Part shown: positions 45,974 to 54,875 of the stretch, piece by piece | How positions within the stretch are numbered: the stretch's first letter is position 1 | Layout of the letters: the number at the start of each line of letters is the position of its first letter | From: JAHEKB01 sp049115575 | GTDB taxonomy: Bacteria; Bacteroidota; Bacteroidia; NS11-12g; UBA9320 | Length of the DNA: 64,000 bases | NCBI GenBank assembly: GCA_049115575.1 | Contig: JAGDZU010000002.1 | Span: 372,001 to 436,000 of the forward strand | Direction: 5' to 3' | Notes under the pieces: model-generated | Seen by the model: only the letters and a program-made list of their open reading frames with translations | The model's database searches: none | Told to the model about the DNA's origin: nothing | Translations under genes and position numbers: made by a program

Positions 45974-47011
45974 ATGAAAACCCTTTACTATATCATCTGT
46001 TGTTTTTCTATACTTGCATGCAATGCACAAACTAATGAGCATAGTCAAGACAGTAGCACTATGAATGAATATAATTCACTTAATGAGGAGGAGCAAAGAG
46101 TGCTTCTGAATAAAGGCACGGAGTACCCCTATACTGGAGAGTATACAGATAATAAGTCCAGTGGAACCTATATCTGCAGACAATGTAATGCTGCTCTATA
46201 TAGCTCAGAAGACAAATTCGACAGCCGATGTGGTTGGCCAAGTTTTGATGATGAGATAGAAGGAGCAGTTACCAGAGTGCAAGATGCAGATGGAAGAAGA
46301 ACAGAGATTATATGTTCCAATTGCCAAGGTCATTTGGGACATGTGTTCATTGGTGAACAGTTCACAGATAAAAACACTAGACATTGTGTGAATTCCATTA
46401 GCATGCAATTCATAGAGCAGGGGAAAGAACTGCCTAAAAAGATAGTGTTAAGCGAGGAAATATCTGAAGACAATGCCAATTATGATACAGCAATTTTAGG
46501 AGCAGGATGCTTTTGGTGCGTAGATGCCATTTTTCAAGAATTGAGAGGGATAGCCAAGGTGGAAGTAGGCTATAGCGGTGGTAAGATAAATGCACCCACT
46601 TATAGAATGGTTTGTGACGGAGGAACGGGGCACGTTGAGGTTGCCAAGATCATTTTTGACCCTGAGATTATCTCTTATGAAACCCTGCTAGATATATTCT
46701 TTCATACCCATGATCCTACTACCTTAAATAGGCAGGGAAATGATGTGGGAGACCAGTACCGTTCTGTTATCTTTTACCGCAATGAAGAGCAGAAAGCCAT
46801 TGCGCTAAAAGTCTTAGAATCAGTAGATAAAAGTGATTTATGGCCTAATCCTATAGTTACAGCTGTAGAGCCACTCACTAATTATTTTGTGGCGGAAGAT
46901 TATCATCAGAACTACTATAATCAAAACACGGAACAGGGATATTGTTCTGCCGTCATCGGCCCAAAAGTGACTAAATTCAAGAAGAAATATAAGGAGCTTT
47001 TGAGGGAGTAA
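45974..47011 (+). CDS. msrBA: Lipoprotein MsrB-MsrA methionine sulfoxide reductase fusion
   Basis: 345 residues. A lipobox (FSILAC, Cys16) places it in the envelope. MsrB comes first (approx. 35-150): TEYPYTGEYTD, zinc cysteines in CRQCNAAL and CSNCQGHLGH, catalytic Cys138 in RHCVNSISM. MsrA follows (approx. 168-340) with catalytic Cys179 in GAGCFWCVDA and GYSGGKINAPTYRMVCDGGTGH. Together they repair both stereoisomers of oxidised methionine in periplasmic proteins. The MsrB-then-MsrA order is the reverse of many fusions. It has its own region upstream and no partner reductase gene nearby. Confidence 0.93.
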   Translation: MKTLYYIICCFSILACNAQTNEHSQDSSTMNEYNSLNEEEQRVLLNKGTEYPYTGEYTDNKSSGTYICRQCNAALYSSEDKFDSRCGWPSFDDEIEGAVTRVQDADGRRTEIICSNCQGHLGHVFIGEQFTDKNTRHCVNSISMQFIEQGKELPKKIVLSEEISEDNANYDTAILGAGCFWCVDAIFQELRGIAKVEVGYSGGKINAPTYRMVCDGGTGHVEVAKIIFDPEIISYETLLDIFFHTHDPTTLNRQGNDVGDQYRSVIFYRNEEQKAIALKVLESVDKSDLWPNPIVTAVEPLTNYFVAEDYHQNYYNQNTEQGYCSAVIGPKVTKFKKKYKELLRE

Positions 47012-47028
47012 ATGGGTTTTTAGGCCTG

Positions 47029-47059
47029 TTGGATTTTCAGCTTTAGTCTTTTACATTTG
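47029..47059 (+). promoter_or_regulatory. Promoter of the LytS/LytTR-type operon
   Basis: TTG (47029-47031), 20 bases, TACATTTG (47052-47059), 11 bases before the ATG at 47071. A good match to the Bacteroidota promoter consensus. Confidence 0.62.
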
Positions 47060-47070
47060 GCTTAATTGTC

Positions 47071-48915
47071 ATGTGTGTTAGGGCGATTTTTTATGTTTTG
47101 GCATCCTGTTTAATGTTAAACATGTATGCACTTGAACCTTTGAAATTGAGTAGTGATGGTTCACGAATGGTCAGTGGTTTAGTGGAGGTTTGTGAGCTAT
47201 CTTGTAATTCTACATACCAAGAGGCTTCAAACTCTCCTCTTTGGAGATTAGCTCAATCTAGCAGCTATAAGGTAAGCAATTCTAGGAATGCACTTTGGAT
47301 AAGGTTCAATTATTGGGACACCTCAGAAGCCAAGACCTATCTAACTGCATTGTCTCCAAATGTTGATTCAATAGAAGTCTATAGTAGCAGTTCGAAAATT
47401 GGGATGTCTGGCGATAATATTAGATTTTCACAGAGAAGTGTAAAGGACGCTTACCCAACGGTAATCTTACCTAATTCAGATAGTGTTCAGATGATTACTT
47501 TGAAGATTAGAATGTCAGAAGATTTTATTGTTCCTCTGTATTTGAAAAATGAAAGCAGTTATCAGAAGTCATATATCAATAGACAGCTAAGAATGGGAAT
47601 ATACATAGGTGTTATGCTCTCCATTTGCCTATATAATTTGTTTTTATTCTTCTCTACCAAATACAGATTGTTCTTATTGTATTCAATTTACGTCTTTTTT
47701 GTTGCGCTTACTCAGCTGTCCATTTTCAGCGATATTTCTGGACTGTTATACCCAGAATCTCTTTTTTGGTTGGAGAGGGATATATTTATTTTTAGTTCAC
47801 TATTAGGGCTTGCCATAGGACCATTAATTTTGAAGTTTCTATCCGTTAGGGAGCACAGCCTAATGTTATTTAATGTAATTGTGATGTTGACATTCTGCTA
47901 TGGTATATTATTCACTTTATCCACTACCAAAGAAAATCTAAACTTCATAGCTGTACTTTCTAGTATAAACTTGTTGTCAGCGGTTTTTCTTCTTGTATTG
48001 TCATTTTGGTTATTCAAAAGGGAAGTATTGGCGAAGTATTTTCTGGTAGCTTGGTCCACTTTCCTAGTTGGTTCAATTCTTTTTATTCTTCAAAATTTGG
48101 AATTAATTGAATTCTCGACAAGCGCAAATGCTACAATGACGGTAGGCACTGCAATGGAAGCCATCTTACTTTCTTTTGCTTTAGGACACCATTTCAATTC
48201 ATTGGTCAAAAGCAATAGGATCAAGGAATCTAAAATAAGTGAGCAAAGCAGCAAATTGGTGGATCTTGACAAACAATTAACCAAAGTGAAATTGAGGTAT
48301 TTGAGGGGTAGGATGAACCCACACTTTCTTTTCAACGCTTTAACATCGATTCAAAACTTCATTTTGAAGAATGACAAGTTAACTTCCGCAGACTTTGTAG
48401 CGAAATATGCCAAAATTATTCGTGAAAATTTTATTCAAACAGAGAACTCCTATATCTCTTTAGACAATGAGAAGAAAGCTCTGGATAAGTATTTGAGAAT
48501 AGAAAGGTTGAGATCAACTGATTTCTTTAACTATAAAGTTGAGTTTAAAGTGTCAGATGATATTGATTTAAAAGCAATATATATTCCTCCTCTTCTTATT
48601 CAACCATTGGTAGAAAATGCGGTCAAACATGCGTTTATAGACTTGTCATACGCGGGTCTGGTATTAGTTGAATTAAATCTAGATTTTACTCATAAAATTG
48701 CTTCTGTAATTGTTAAAGACAACGGCAAAGGATCATTGTATAATTCTTCCAATAAAAATCCTTTGTCTAGAGGATTGTCGATTGTAAATGAAAGGTTGAG
48801 CATGCTAGGAAAGCTATATGAAAACGAGTTCGTTGGAACAGAAGTGGTTAGTAATAATGAGCAGGGTTATGAAGTGAAAATAAAGTTACCATTAATCAAT
48901 AAATATGAAGACTAG
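47071..48915 (+). CDS. 7TMR-DISM sensor histidine kinase (LytS/YehU-like)
   Basis: 614 residues. Signal peptide, then an extracytoplasmic domain of the 7TMR-DISM extracellular type (residues ~25-170, NALWIRFNYWDTSEAK), seven membrane helices (~180-385), a coiled coil, then a His_kinase domain with the phospho-acceptor His418 in RGRMNPHFLFNALTSIQNFI and an ATPase domain (PLLIQPLVENAVKHAF, VKDNGKGS). It senses an extracytoplasmic, possibly sugar-like ligand and phosphorylates the LytTR regulator encoded next, whose start overlaps by 11 bases. Confidence 0.92.
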   Translation: MCVRAIFYVLASCLMLNMYALEPLKLSSDGSRMVSGLVEVCELSCNSTYQEASNSPLWRLAQSSSYKVSNSRNALWIRFNYWDTSEAKTYLTALSPNVDSIEVYSSSSKIGMSGDNIRFSQRSVKDAYPTVILPNSDSVQMITLKIRMSEDFIVPLYLKNESSYQKSYINRQLRMGIYIGVMLSICLYNLFLFFSTKYRLFLLYSIYVFFVALTQLSIFSDISGLLYPESLFWLERDIFIFSSLLGLAIGPLILKFLSVREHSLMLFNVIVMLTFCYGILFTLSTTKENLNFIAVLSSINLLSAVFLLVLSFWLFKREVLAKYFLVAWSTFLVGSILFILQNLELIEFSTSANATMTVGTAMEAILLSFALGHHFNSLVKSNRIKESKISEQSSKLVDLDKQLTKVKLRYLRGRMNPHFLFNALTSIQNFILKNDKLTSADFVAKYAKIIRENFIQTENSYISLDNEKKALDKYLRIERLRSTDFFNYKVEFKVSDDIDLKAIYIPPLLIQPLVENAVKHAFIDLSYAGLVLVELNLDFTHKIASVIVKDNGKGSLYNSSNKNPLSRGLSIVNERLSMLGKLYENEFVGTEVVSNNEQGYEVKIKLPLINKYED

Positions 48916-49663
48916 GATATTAATAGTTGATGATCAACAAGATATAAGAGAGCTGCTTAGAACAGTTCTTATGATGAGAAAAGATGTGATAGTTGTGGGT
49001 GAGGCAGCAAATGTTCAGGATGCCATCAAATTGTGTGAAGGAAAGAGACCAGATATAGTATTGTTGGATATTGAATTGCCAGATGGTTCAGGATTTGATT
49101 TATTGCATCATTTCAAATCTCCCTTCTTTAAAACAATAATAGTAACTGCCTTCTCGGATTATATAGTTAATGCGTTAAGGTTATCGGCCCTGGACTACCT
49201 ACTGAAACCAATCACTTTTGATGAATTGAACGTTTCAATTGATCGAATTTCTGCCATGATTGAAGACGAAAAATCTCAATACAAATTATTGAAGGATTAC
49301 TTGGCACAAAAACCTGAAATAGATAGAATACTTATTCCGTCAGACACCAATAAACACAGTCTCTTATTCAAAGACATATTATACCTCCGTTCCAACGCTG
49401 GTTATACGGTGTTTCATTGCGTTAACCATAAACATGTAATATCAAGTAAGTCCATCAGTTATTACGAAGAAATTCTGCCTGAAAAATTGTTTTTCAGGAC
49501 GCATAAATCATTTGTTGTCAACTACCATCATATAGCTCAATTGCCATCTGGCAGAAGTGGCACCATCATACTCAATCAAGACAAATCGGTTGAATTATCA
49601 GTGAGACGTGCTCCAGATTTCAGGGAGTGGTATAAAAGTTTAACCTTAGGAGGGAAGGAATAG
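48905..49663 (+). CDS. LytTR-family response regulator
   Basis: 252 residues: receiver domain with LIVDDQQDIRELLRT, phospho-acceptor Asp55 in LLDIELPDGSG and LLKPITFDEL, then a C-terminal LytTR DNA-binding domain (DRILIPSDTNKHSLLFKDI, LYLRSNAGYTVFH, FRTHKSFVVNYHHI). It is coupled by overlap to the 7TMR-DISM kinase and is its output. Targets are not visible. A bidirectional hairpin terminator lies ~90 bases downstream. Confidence 0.93.
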   Translation: MKTRILIVDDQQDIRELLRTVLMMRKDVIVVGEAANVQDAIKLCEGKRPDIVLLDIELPDGSGFDLLHHFKSPFFKTIIVTAFSDYIVNALRLSALDYLLKPITFDELNVSIDRISAMIEDEKSQYKLLKDYLAQKPEIDRILIPSDTNKHSLLFKDILYLRSNAGYTVFHCVNHKHVISSKSISYYEEILPEKLFFRTHKSFVVNYHHIAQLPSGRSGTIILNQDKSVELSVRRAPDFREWYKSLTLGGKE

Positions 49664-49751
49664 GGTAGTTGTTAGTTGTGAATTATTAATGGTTATTGGA
49701 AGCTCAATTTAGTTCATCAGAACCTCATTACATGCGTAGCACAAGAACAAA

Positions 49752-49785
49752 AAAAACAGCATTCAAATTGCTGAATGCTGTTTTT
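49752..49785. terminator. Bidirectional terminator between the LytTR gene and gapdh
   Basis: Stem AAAAACAGCATTCA (49752-49765) / TGAATGCTGTTTTT (49772-49785) with a six-base loop. A/T runs at both ends let it serve both convergent transcripts. Confidence 0.88.
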
Positions 49786-49816
49786 AATAATTCTGGTTCC
49801 GGTTCCCGGATTTCAG

Positions 49817-50800
49817 TTACCCGATTCTAGCTATCAAGTCAGCTACTCTATTTGAGTAACCAGCTTCATTGTCATACCAACCCATAAGTTTAACAGTATT
49901 ACCTGTAACCATAGTGGTTTGAGCATCGAAAATGCATGAGTGTGGGTTACCAACTATATCTATAGAAACGATAGGATCTTCTGTGTATTCCAAGATTCCT
50001 TTCAATTCGTTTTCAGATGCTTTTTTGAATGCGGCATTTACTGCTTCAACCGTTACATCTTGCTTAAGAGTAACTACAAAATCAGTAGCACTACCTGTAG
50101 GAATAGGTACTCTTAAGGAGTTACCATTCAATTTCCCTGCTAAGTGAGGCAATACCAATCCAACTGCTTTAGCTGCACCTGTGCTTGTTGGTATGATAGA
50201 AAGAGCTGCTGCTCTAGCTCTTCTCAAATCTGAGTGAGGAGCATCTTGTAAACGCTGATCAGAAGTGTAAGCATGAACTGTAGTCATGAAACCACTTTCA
50301 ACTCCATAAAGATCGTCAAGAACCTTTACCATAGGAGCCAAACAGTTGGTAGTACAACTAGCATTTGAAACTATAGTCTCATCGCCAGTAAGTGTGTCGT
50401 CGTTCACACCCAATACTACTGTTTTAATATCTCCTGAAGCCGGTGCAGAAATAATCACCTTTTTTGCTCCAGCTGTAAGGTGTTTTCCAGCGCCTTCTGG
50501 GCTTCTGAAAATTCCTGTACTTTCTAAAACTGCATCAACACCTAATTCTGCCCATGGCAAATTCTCAGGATCACGTTCTGCAGTAGCTCTAATTTTCTGA
50601 CCGTTTACGATCAAATATTCGTCGTTAGATTCTACTGTACCGTTGAATCTTCCCTGAATAGAATCATACTTTAACAAATGAGCAAGAGTGGCGTTGTCAG
50701 TTAGATCATTAATGGCAACAACCTCTACATTTGGCTTTTCTAGAAGTACTTTAAAGGCAAGTCTTCCAATTCTTCCGAAACCGTTGATGGCTACTTTCAT
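49817..50800 (-). CDS. gap: Glyceraldehyde-3-phosphate dehydrogenase
   Basis: 327 residues. The NAD-binding start is MKVAINGFGRIGRLAFKVL, the catalytic loop is SNASCTTNCLAPM with Cys149, and HAYTSDQRLQDAPHSDLRRARAA and WYDNEAGYSNRV are family hallmarks. It oxidises glyceraldehyde 3-phosphate in glycolysis. On the minus strand a TAGTTTTG -7 element lies at 50834-50841. Convergent with the LytTR gene and divergent from tRNA-Glu. Confidence 0.96.
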   Translation of the reverse strand: MKVAINGFGRIGRLAFKVLLEKPNVEVVAINDLTDNATLAHLLKYDSIQGRFNGTVESNDEYLIVNGQKIRATAERDPENLPWAELGVDAVLESTGIFRSPEGAGKHLTAGAKKVIISAPASGDIKTVVLGVNDDTLTGDETIVSNASCTTNCLAPMVKVLDDLYGVESGFMTTVHAYTSDQRLQDAPHSDLRRARAAALSIIPTSTGAAKAVGLVLPHLAGKLNGNSLRVPIPTGSATDFVVTLKQDVTVEAVNAAFKKASENELKGILEYTEDPIVSIDIVGNPHSCIFDAQTTMVTGNTVKLMGWYDNEAGYSNRVADLIARIG

Positions 50801-50998
50801 TTTTAATTTTTTTTAGGTGTTTTTTGAGGGGGGCAAAACTAAGATTTTTTCTCAATTAAATATTTGATATTAAACTAAAGATTATTTCTTTTGCACCCGC
50901 ATTCGCAAGGATGCACGTCGGCTGATATTAGCCCTCATTGAAAAATGACTATATCAGTTACCCATGGTTGGGAGCCGAACAGAAGGAAAAATTACAAT

Positions 50999-51070
50999 GG
51001 CCCCTTCGTCTATCGGCTAGGACGCCAGGTTTTCATCCTGGAAAGAGGGGTTCGATTCCCCTAGGGGCTA
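50999..51070 (+). tRNA. tRNA-Glu (anticodon TTC)
   Basis: 72 bases. The acceptor stem GGCCCCT pairs with AGGGGCT (51063-51069, one G-U at the first pair), and the discriminator is A51070. The anticodon arm is CCAGG-TTTTCAT-CCTGG, with TTC at positions 34-36. The T arm is AGGGG-TTCGATT-CCCCT. No CCA is encoded. A long hairpin terminator starts at the next base. Confidence 0.95.
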
Positions 51071-51110
51071 CAAAGGAAAAGCTCGGCATTAGCCGGGCTT
51101 TTCCTTTGTT
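51071..51110 (+). terminator. Terminator after tRNA-Glu
   Basis: A 17-bp hairpin, CAAAGGAAAAGCTCGGC (51071-51087) / GCCGGGCTTTTCCTTTG (51092-51108) with an ATTA loop and one U-G wobble. The stem begins directly after the tRNA discriminator base. Its 3' arm shares GCTTTTCCTTTG with the two repeat copies at 51180 and 54697. Confidence 0.88.
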
Positions 51111-51174
51111 TGTGCGAAAGCAGACCAAGCTTAGCTTGAGGCTGTATAAGCGTGAGCAAAAAAATGGCACATGA

Positions 51175-51447
51175 AATGTGCTTTTCCTTTGGGTACGATA
51201 ACTTAGTTGGGGAACATTTTCGAATCAACCGCAGGTTGTGAGATAAATGAATCCCCCCTGTTAAGCACTAAATCTTAAACTTCTCTTAATAAGTGACCAC
51301 ACAGTGGTTCTGGAGTTGGGAAAATCCCAAGACGTGGGAACATGACCAAACGACTACAAGGGGAGCGTGTCATGAGCAGAGGAACAAAGTAACGACCATG
51401 AGCCTTAGGCGAATTATACCCATTCCAAAATTCAATATCTTAAAACT
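51175..51447. repeat. Dispersed structured repeat family A, copy 1 (fullest)
   Basis: About 270 bases between tRNA-Glu and the CHAT gene. A 5' part (51175-51250, AATGTGCTTTTCCTTTGGG... to AAATGA) is shared with copy 2; a 3' part (51295-51447) with copy 3. Stems visible: CAACC-GCA-GGTTG, GACCAC-ACA-GTGGTT, TTGGGA-AAA-TCCCAA and CATGAC...GTCATG. GCACAT-GAA-ATGTGC occurs at 51166-51180 and overlaps the start. No protein-coding frame is convincing. Element type not recognised. Confidence 0.8.
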
Positions 51448-51503
51448 GAGTACACTATTAAAAAGTTGACTTTTAATTATATTGGTAGACTTCAATAAAA
51501 AAC

Positions 51504-54500
51504 TTGAAAAATGTATACATAGGTGGATTATTTCTCATACTTACCATTTTGATTGGAGGGTGTAAACCATATGAAAAACGTGGTGACCGTTGGATTAAAG
51601 AATACAAAACTACAATTCCGTCCTCAGCTGAAATGGATTACGAGTATTATGAAGACGAATATTTTGAAGAAATGGCTAGTATCTATTCTTCAAAATCATA
51701 TACCTATTTCACGCAATTGAATTACGATTCCTCTCTTCATCATGCGATTAAAAACTATGCTATTGTTAGAAATTTTGAATTAACTTCTTACTATGATGAA
51801 TTTTTAGAGTCTGTAGAGAATGTTTACCAGGCCGCTTATCAAGCCGAATCATATGAAATTGCTTACAGATTTCTTTTAAAAAAGTTATATCTACACGACT
51901 CCTATTCTGTGGAGTATTTTATGGCTAGGCTAAAATTAGCGGAGATTGCTCTTTACTTTGACAACAGTAAATACTTGAGCAAAAATATTTCAGAAGTTGA
52001 AGATGCACTTAAAGTAGATGACTTACTTGAAGAAGAAGACAAACTGGTTTTAAAGATTCTATTAGAGTCCATTAAATTAAGTGCTTCACTAAAGCAGACT
52101 AGTAATCAACAAATAGCAGACGCTAATCAACATCTGATATCCCTAATTTCTAGAATGCCTCAGTGGCACCATCTAACAAATGAGTGTTTACTAGGAGTAA
52201 TTAAATCCTCAACATATAGCAATAACATTAGCCTCGCACGAGATGTGGCATTATATGGATTGGCTCATAGTTCCATTCATAATACATATCATTATTATTT
52301 CTTACAACAAAGTGCCTATTTGAACACGCTTATTGGTAATAACGAAGAGTCTGTTAAACAATATAAACTACTAATACAGTTCCTTAACAAGACTGAAAAT
52401 GAACAATTGAATATAGACTGTCAATGGGAACTATTTCACCTGTATAAAACAATGTCTAAATATAGGCTAGCATTTAGGCAATTAAAATCTTTGGAATTAT
52501 TTGAGTCATCTAATTCTAATATGCTCTATGAAATATACTTAAATCAAGGTCAATTATATTTTGACATTGGAGATAATAACAAAGCCTTAGAAGTCTATCA
52601 AAAGGGCTTAAATTATGTAGAAAAATCTGATGATGACGAATTTCTGTCTAGCTACTGGAATAATATAGGTCTTTCTTATCTCAGGATGAATGAGTATGAA
52701 AGAGCATCATTTTATTTAAAAAAATCAAGTTCGTTCTTTAATGGTAATGAGGAAAAGCTAAGCATTTACTACAGTAATTTGGGATATATAGATTTTATGT
52801 TAGGTAAATATTTGAGTGCATTGAATTATTTGGATAGTGCCATAATGTTATTTGATCTTAAAGAAAGTAGCGACACATTACTTCGAAAAACTCTAGTTAC
52901 GAATAAAAGTAACTTACTTCATTCTATTGGAAACAACCAAGAAGCCTATTCTCTCATGAAAGAACTCAATCTTATGAATGCGCCTTATGATGAAAATGAA
53001 AGCATGAATGGGTACACCTTATTTGCACGAATTTGTTTCAGTCTAGGAGAGGAAAAAGAAGGATTAGAAGCTATAGGTCATGCCTTAAAAGCATTAGAAT
53101 ATCATTTAAATCAAGTATTCAAATTCAAATCGGAATATGAGCGTAAAAAGTATTTGAATTTAATCCGTCGACATATTTATCGGTTGGAAAGTTTAGTTGT
53201 TCTCCATGAAATCTGTGAACTGAATGAAAAAATTTTGAACTTAAAAAGGACTATGTCTGGTTTACTGTTGAAATCAAAGTCCTCAATGTTAGAAGATTTG
53301 AGGGGTTCAGAAGACAATGATGTTAAACAATTATTGAGGAATTATGAACAATTAACTAGCGCTTCAAAGGCAGATAGTAGCTCAAATTTTAGCGAATTAT
53401 TGGTTGAATTAGAATCTAAAATTGTTGAATTGCACGTTGAACATTTTCCTGAGAAGGCATACGTGAGTTTTAATCATATGGCTAACCTCAACAACTCGGC
53501 AGCTCTAATTGAGTTCTCTCGAGTACCCTTAAATGAGGGTATTGATTCAATTAAAGATTGGAAATATTACACATTCGTTAGTGTACGCAATCAACCATGT
53601 GTTGAGATTATCCCTCTATTCAAAGAATCGGAGATAAAGCATTTTATGAACTCTTCTAAGCCTAATAACTTATATTCAACAAGAGGCGTTACAGTTACGA
53701 ATACACAACCAAGAATGCCATTATTAGACAGTTTATACTCTATGATATGGCAGCCTATCCTTTCCAAACTTGGTGATTATGACACTATATACTTCATTCC
53801 AGATGGAATTCTCAATCTAGTCTCAAACCGAACCGTATTTGATTCGAAATCAGAAAACAGGAATAAAGAACTCTATCAGATTAGTGACTACAAATTATTA
53901 AGAAACTTAAATACACCGGAGATAAACGACTTGTTATTGATAGGTGGCATAGACTATAGATTTGACACTAGCAACAAGAAGAAAAATCAGACAATAAGTG
54001 AATTCTCTCGTTCATTGGGGAAAAATGAAAACTCCTGGAACTACCTGCCTGGAACCATGGCAGAAATAAATAACATAGACTCTTTGTTAAGCATGCCTTC
54101 CATAAAAGTCGAGAAGTGGTCCTCAACTTCGGCATCTGAATCTCAATTCAAGAATCTCAGTGGAAATAGCCCAGAGGTAATTCACATTGCAACGCACGGT
54201 TTCTTTTTTGAACATTCCAATCAAATTAGAAATTTCCAGTTGGAGCATGATAGGAATAACGCCTCTGATCCATTATCTCGCTCAGGATTAATTTTTTCCG
54301 GTGCAAACTATGCTTGGAATCATGGAGAAAATCCATTTCAAAGTGATGATGGAATTCTGACAGCACAAGAAATTTCGAACCTGGACCTTTCAAATACTAA
54401 GATTGTTATTTTAAGTGCCTGTGAAACTGGCTTAGGTGATATTGATGGAAGTGAAGGCGTATATGGACTTCAGAGGGCATTTAAAATGGCTGGAGTTGAT

Positions 54501-54683
54501 CTAATTATTATGAGCCTTTGGAAAGTACCAGATAAGGAAACAACAGAATTCATGACTGACTTTTATGCCAAATGGGTAAGTGGGTTTTCTGTTCGAGAAG
54601 CTTTTAACTCTGCCCAGCATGCCATGTCGATGAAGTACCCCGAAAGACCCGAAGCTTGGGCTGGGTTTGTCTTGTTTGAGTAG
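51504..54683 (+). CDS. TPR-CHAT lipoprotein (caspase-like peptidase domain)
   Basis: 1059 residues from TTG 51504, which gives a lipobox signal (LTILIGGC, Cys20); the nearby ATG at 51511 is out of frame. The middle (~230-520) holds tetratricopeptide-like helices (YEIYLNQGQLYFDIGDNNKAL, WNNIGLSYLRMNEYERA, SNLGYIDFMLGKYLSAL). The C-terminal CHAT domain has the His898 motif VIHIATHGFFF and the Cys973 motif VILSACETGLGD, with GLQRAFKMAGVDLIIMSLW following. Both catalytic residues are intact. The lipoprotein signal places it outside the cytoplasm. The gene is flanked by repeat copies and reads as AT-richer than neighbours. Substrate unknown. Confidence 0.88.
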   Translation: MKNVYIGGLFLILTILIGGCKPYEKRGDRWIKEYKTTIPSSAEMDYEYYEDEYFEEMASIYSSKSYTYFTQLNYDSSLHHAIKNYAIVRNFELTSYYDEFLESVENVYQAAYQAESYEIAYRFLLKKLYLHDSYSVEYFMARLKLAEIALYFDNSKYLSKNISEVEDALKVDDLLEEEDKLVLKILLESIKLSASLKQTSNQQIADANQHLISLISRMPQWHHLTNECLLGVIKSSTYSNNISLARDVALYGLAHSSIHNTYHYYFLQQSAYLNTLIGNNEESVKQYKLLIQFLNKTENEQLNIDCQWELFHLYKTMSKYRLAFRQLKSLELFESSNSNMLYEIYLNQGQLYFDIGDNNKALEVYQKGLNYVEKSDDDEFLSSYWNNIGLSYLRMNEYERASFYLKKSSSFFNGNEEKLSIYYSNLGYIDFMLGKYLSALNYLDSAIMLFDLKESSDTLLRKTLVTNKSNLLHSIGNNQEAYSLMKELNLMNAPYDENESMNGYTLFARICFSLGEEKEGLEAIGHALKALEYHLNQVFKFKSEYERKKYLNLIRRHIYRLESLVVLHEICELNEKILNLKRTMSGLLLKSKSSMLEDLRGSEDNDVKQLLRNYEQLTSASKADSSSNFSELLVELESKIVELHVEHFPEKAYVSFNHMANLNNSAALIEFSRVPLNEGIDSIKDWKYYTFVSVRNQPCVEIIPLFKESEIKHFMNSSKPNNLYSTRGVTVTNTQPRMPLLDSLYSMIWQPILSKLGDYDTIYFIPDGILNLVSNRTVFDSKSENRNKELYQISDYKLLRNLNTPEINDLLLIGGIDYRFDTSNKKKNQTISEFSRSLGKNENSWNYLPGTMAEINNIDSLLSMPSIKVEKWSSTSASESQFKNLSGNSPEVIHIATHGFFFEHSNQIRNFQLEHDRNNASDPLSRSGLIFSGANYAWNHGENPFQSDDGILTAQEISNLDLSNTKIVILSACETGLGDIDGSEGVYGLQRAFKMAGVDLIIMSLWKVPDKETTEFMTDFYAKWVSGFSVREAFNSAQHAMSMKYPERPEAWAGFVLFE

Positions 54684-54691
54684 TCTATAGT

Positions 54692-54797
54692 AATGTGCTT
54701 TTCCTTTGGGTACGATAACTATTACTGGGGAACATTTTCGAATCAACCGAAGATTGTGAGATAAATGAGCAGAGGAACAAAGTGACGACCATGAGCC
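54692..54797. repeat. Dispersed structured repeat family A, copy 2 (internally deleted)
   Basis: Starts nine bases after the CHAT gene stop. It matches 51175-51250 and then jumps to the equivalent of 51376 (GCAGAGGAACAAAG). The junction falls in ATGA, which occurs at both edges (51247-51250 and 51372-51375) of the ~125-base segment that is missing. It ends in CCATGAGCC as copy 1 does. Confidence 0.8.
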
Positions 54798-54875
54798 GAA
54801 AAGGAGTCTCTAACAATACCTACAATTATTACCAAGTTCTTGTCGCTTTTTATTTATTATATTTCAGACATGAAC

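Noticed and set aside
50938..51174. A 78-codon frame across tRNA-Glu and its terminator
   Set aside because: It covers the tRNA gene and hairpin, so it is a chance frame.
51292..51447. Group II intron as identity of repeat family A
   Set aside because: No reverse transcriptase frame, no recognisable domain V and no GUGYG start were seen; kept only as a possibility to test.
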